Part shown: positions 24,130 through 26,189 of the stretch, piece after piece
Layout of the letters: every line of letters begins with the position of its first letter
Position numbering within the stretch: the stretch's first letter is position 1
Assembly (NCBI GenBank): GCA_050012355.1
Contig: JBEKHI010000067.1
Coordinates: forward strand, 1 to 26,189
Source: JBEKHI01 sp050012355
GTDB lineage: Bacteria > Actinomycetota > Actinomycetes > Streptosporangiales > Streptosporangiaceae
DNA: 26,189 nucleotides
Direction: 5' to 3'
The notes under the pieces: generated by a model
The model's input: the letters and a program-made list of their open reading frames with translations, nothing else
The model's database searches: none
Told to the model about the DNA's origin: nothing
Made by a program: the position numbers and the translations under genes

Positions 24130-24921
24130 ATGTCCGAACCGGCGGATATCAACGCGGGACTCCCGCATCCCGCGCGCGTCTACGACTGCTGGCTTGGTGG
24201 CAAGGACAACTTCGAGGCCGACCGCCGGGCAGCCGCGGAAGCCATCGAGATCTTTCCCAAGACGGTACAGTCGGCGCGAGCATGCCGCGCCTATCTCTCA
24301 CGGGTCGTGCGGTTCCTGGTAGCTGAGGCAGGGATCAGGCAGTTCCTCGACCTCGGCTCGGGCCTGCCATCCGCACGGAACGTTCACGAGGTCGCGCAGT
24401 CGATCGCGCCGGAGAGCCGGGTGGTCTATGTGGACAACGATCCGGCCGTACTCCTGCACGCGACGACCTTGCTCGCGAGCTGCCCCGAAGGGAGCACCAG
24501 CTACATCCAGGCGGATATCCGGGACCCGGAGATGATTCTCGCTCGTGCGGCGCGGACACTCGACTTCGGGCAGCCGGTCGCCATCATGCTGCTGGCCGTG
24601 CTGCACCTTATTACCGACGCCCAGGACCCGCTGGGCATCATCAGGACGTACCTGAACGTCGTGCCTTCTGGGAGCTATCTCGGGGTCGGCCATCACACGG
24701 GGGACATCTATCCCGAACTGCGCGAGTTCGCGAAGCGCATGAGCGAGTTGAACCCGGAATATCCCGCCACGCTTCGCGGCCATGCGGAGGTCGCGGCTCT
24801 CTTCGACGGCCTCAGTCTGGTCCCACCGGGCGTGGTGCAGATCTCGAAGTGGCGGCCGGACTCCGATCTCGAAGCCAGCGCCGCCGCCGCGCTCTGGGGC
24901 GGAGTCGCGAGGAAGCCTTAA
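24130..24921 (+). CDS. SAM-dependent methyltransferase, DUF574/Methyltransf_19 family (copy 3)
   Basis: A 263-residue paralogue. It begins almost at once with H-P-A-R-V-Y-D-C-W-L-G-G-K-D-N-F-E-A-D-R, then motif I as F-L-D-L-G-S-G-L-P-S, V-Y-V-D-N-D-P-A-V-L-L-H-A, D-F-G-Q-P-V-A-I-M-L-L and the closing L-W-G-G-V-A-R-K-P. Motif I carries Ser in place of the Thr of the two other copies, and the Y-W of the first motif is C-W. The ATG at 24130 is the natural start; a GTG two codons earlier is possible. A much longer open frame reaching back to 23635 is antisense to copy 2 and is not used. Confidence 0.87.
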   Translation: MSEPADINAGLPHPARVYDCWLGGKDNFEADRRAAAEAIEIFPKTVQSARACRAYLSRVVRFLVAEAGIRQFLDLGSGLPSARNVHEVAQSIAPESRVVYVDNDPAVLLHATTLLASCPEGSTSYIQADIRDPEMILARAARTLDFGQPVAIMLLAVLHLITDAQDPLGIIRTYLNVVPSGSYLGVGHHTGDIYPELREFAKRMSELNPEYPATLRGHAEVAALFDGLSLVPPGVVQISKWRPDSDLEASAAAALWGGVARKP

Positions 24922-25065
24922 CAGGCTGTCGCTGACCACACCAGGCAGCGTCGGCTGGCGGCCCGGCTCTCCGGTGCGACACGCACGCTCAATCCACCGC
25001 GGTGCGCAGGCGAGTGGCACGCGTAACGGTTTGTGGCGTATGAGGTGTTAGACCGGTCGCTAGCG

Positions 25066-26046
25066 ATGCCGGGTCTAGGGCACTATAGGGCCGTGTTTAC
25101 GATTCTGCTGCGGGTTTTCAAGCAACCGCACCGGCAACACGTGACGGCGCTACTCGCCGCGGTCGCCGCGGTCGTACTCATCGGAGCCTGGCTATTCTCG
25201 CTGGCCGAGAGCTTGCCGTTCACCACCGGCCTGTACTGGGCCGTCACGACGGCGACGACCGTCGGCTATGGCGACGTAACGCCACACAATCCCGTCGGGC
25301 GGCTGATCGCCTCGCTCGTGATGCTCACCACGATTCCGATGCTCGCGGCCGCGTTCGCGATCGTGTCGGGTGCGGCCGCGGCCGCAGGAATCCGGAGGGT
25401 TCTCGCCATGCACAGCCAGTTTCCCGAGGGCACGTACCGGCTCATCATCGGCATGAACCCGATCGTGCCCACGCTGATCGATGAGCTGGAGAGCGCCGGG
25501 ATCCCGGTGGTGCTCGTCGCGGATGTCGACCCCGAGAGTGTTCGCGGCGTGCATGTCGTCCGCGGTGATCCAACCGAAGAGGCGACGATCGCAAAGGCCA
25601 GGCCAGCGGGTGCCGAGCAGGCACTGATCACCGGCAACAGTGACGGAGACGTGCTGGTCAGCGCGGTGATGCTGCGCAAGCAGGCGCCCTCGCTGACCGT
25701 AACGGCGCTGGTCAGCTCGCCTTCCGTGCGGGAGGCGCTGCGGGATCTGGGCATCCCGCAGAGCGTGTCGGCCAGTGAACTGGTCTCCCGCACGCTGGCC
25801 GCGAGCCTGGAGACCCCGCACGCGGGCGAGATGATCGCCGCGTTGGTGGGGAGCCGGGATGTGCTGGCGGAAATCGAGGCGCCGGCCGCCGCAGTCGGAA
25901 CGCGGTTGAGCGCGCTCAGGAGCGAGCGCGACGGCCTAGTGCTCGGCCTGGTGCGGAGCGGCGAGTTTACCCTCGGCATCGGCGACGATCCAGTCGTCGA
26001 GTCCGGAGACCGGCTCCTGGTCGCCGAGGCGACCAGGAGCGCGTGA
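25066..26046 (+). CDS. Two-TM potassium channel with RCK (TrkA-N/TrkA-C) domains
   Basis: A 326-residue inner-membrane ion channel. A first transmembrane helix (A-L-L-A-A-V-A-A-V-V-L-I-G-A-W-L-F) is followed by the pore helix and the potassium selectivity filter T-V-G-Y-G-D, then a second helix (L-I-A-S-L-V-M-L-T-T-I-P-M-L-A-A-A-F-A-I-V). The cytoplasmic part is an RCK/TrkA-N-like Rossmann domain (Y-R-L-I-I-G-M-N; V-L-V-A-D-V-D; R-G-D-P-T-E-E). The usual G-x-G-x-x-G loop is reduced to G-M-N-P-I-V, so the nucleotide site may be changed. A TrkA-C-like end (I-G-D-D-P-V-V-E-S-G-D-R-L-L-V) follows. Start choice is uncertain: GTG 25033, ATG 25066 and GTG 25093 are in frame and none has a good Shine-Dalgarno sequence. 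Confidence 0.9.
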   Translation: MPGLGHYRAVFTILLRVFKQPHRQHVTALLAAVAAVVLIGAWLFSLAESLPFTTGLYWAVTTATTVGYGDVTPHNPVGRLIASLVMLTTIPMLAAAFAIVSGAAAAAGIRRVLAMHSQFPEGTYRLIIGMNPIVPTLIDELESAGIPVVLVADVDPESVRGVHVVRGDPTEEATIAKARPAGAEQALITGNSDGDVLVSAVMLRKQAPSLTVTALVSSPSVREALRDLGIPQSVSASELVSRTLAASLETPHAGEMIAALVGSRDVLAEIEAPAAAVGTRLSALRSERDGLVLGLVRSGEFTLGIGDDPVVESGDRLLVAEATRSA

Positions 26047-26057
26047 GAGACAGACCG

Positions 26058-26120
26058 AGGGCCCGACGATGGCCCACCGCTGGGGTTCCCGTGCCAGCGA
26101 TGGGCCACCGTTGGGGCCCT
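26058..26120. terminator. Long hairpin between convergent genes
   Basis: The left arm (26058-26083) and right arm (26094-26120) are near-perfect inverted repeats of about 25 bases, starting AGGGCCC and ending GGGCCCT, with a loop of about 10 bases. The hairpin sits 11 bases after the channel gene and just beyond the stop of the minus-strand gene at the window edge. It fits a bidirectional terminator; there is no U tract, as is common in actinobacteria. Confidence 0.6.
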
Positions 26121-26136
26121 GCCCACCACCCGCGAG

Positions 26137-26189
26137 TTAACCGAACGACTTGCGCAGGGTCGCGACCGAGACGTGCGGCCAGCCGAGAT
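26137..26189 (-). CDS. 3' end of a minus-strand gene (partial)
   Basis: The last 17 codons of a frame are visible, ending in A-T-L-R-K-S-F-G and a TAA stop. The codons have GC-rich third positions like real genes here, and the stop lies just past the intergenic hairpin. The family cannot be recognised from this fragment. Confidence 0.5.
   Translation of the reverse strand, partial: LGWPHVSVATLRKSFG

Overview
This is a high-GC window with strong GC bias at third codon positions, frequent GTG starts and short or absent 5' leaders. It also carries STAND/TPR proteins and several DUF574-type (Methyltransf_19) methyltransferases. Together these point to a filamentous actinobacterium, most likely of the Pseudonocardiales or a related order; the order is inference. 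No rRNA, tRNA, CRISPR array, transposase or phage gene was seen.

Left part (1-7193), mostly housekeeping and accessory genes. A minus-strand LolA/RseB-like envelope protein overlaps the start of the next gene at the window edge. It is followed on the plus strand by a UspA-family protein, a small GNAT-like protein, and a tight three-gene unit. That unit encodes a receiver/glutaredoxin-like/thioredoxin-reductase-like fusion, a cyclic-nucleotide-binding-domain histidine kinase and a UBP-type zinc-finger protein. A convergent alkB-like dioxygenase is divergent, with only 18 bases between start codons, from an Sfp-type phosphopantetheinyl transferase.

Centre (7186-20498), the main point of interest. 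A complete FxSxx-COOH RiPP locus runs on the minus strand. It starts with a 49-residue precursor (fxsA, 20349-20498) ending in F-N-S-S-I-COOH. Next come fxsB (radical SAM/SPASM fused to a C-terminal HExxH domain), an AAC(3)-type acetyltransferase 4 bases downstream, fxsC (TIR-like) and fxsT (MinD-like ATPase-TIR-NB-ARC-TPR, 1309 residues) overlapping fxsC by 8 bases. A second fxsT homologue (7186-10591, plus strand) has lost the end of the ATPase and the first half of its TIR domain and is frameshifted at that junction, so it is called a pseudogene. An alpha/beta hydrolase lies between the two fxsT copies. The cluster encodes a radical-SAM-modified peptide with TIR/STAND proteins and has no obvious exporter or leader protease. 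A signalling or conflict role is possible but unproven.

Right part (20499-26189). An AT-rich 450-base intergenic segment holds the fxsA control region. It is followed by a YbaK-type aminoacyl-tRNA deacylase, three related SAM-dependent methyltransferases (two of them head to head), an unrecognised protein with an N-terminal coiled coil, a two-TM potassium channel with an RCK domain, a strong hairpin, and the C-terminal end of a minus-strand gene cut by the window edge.
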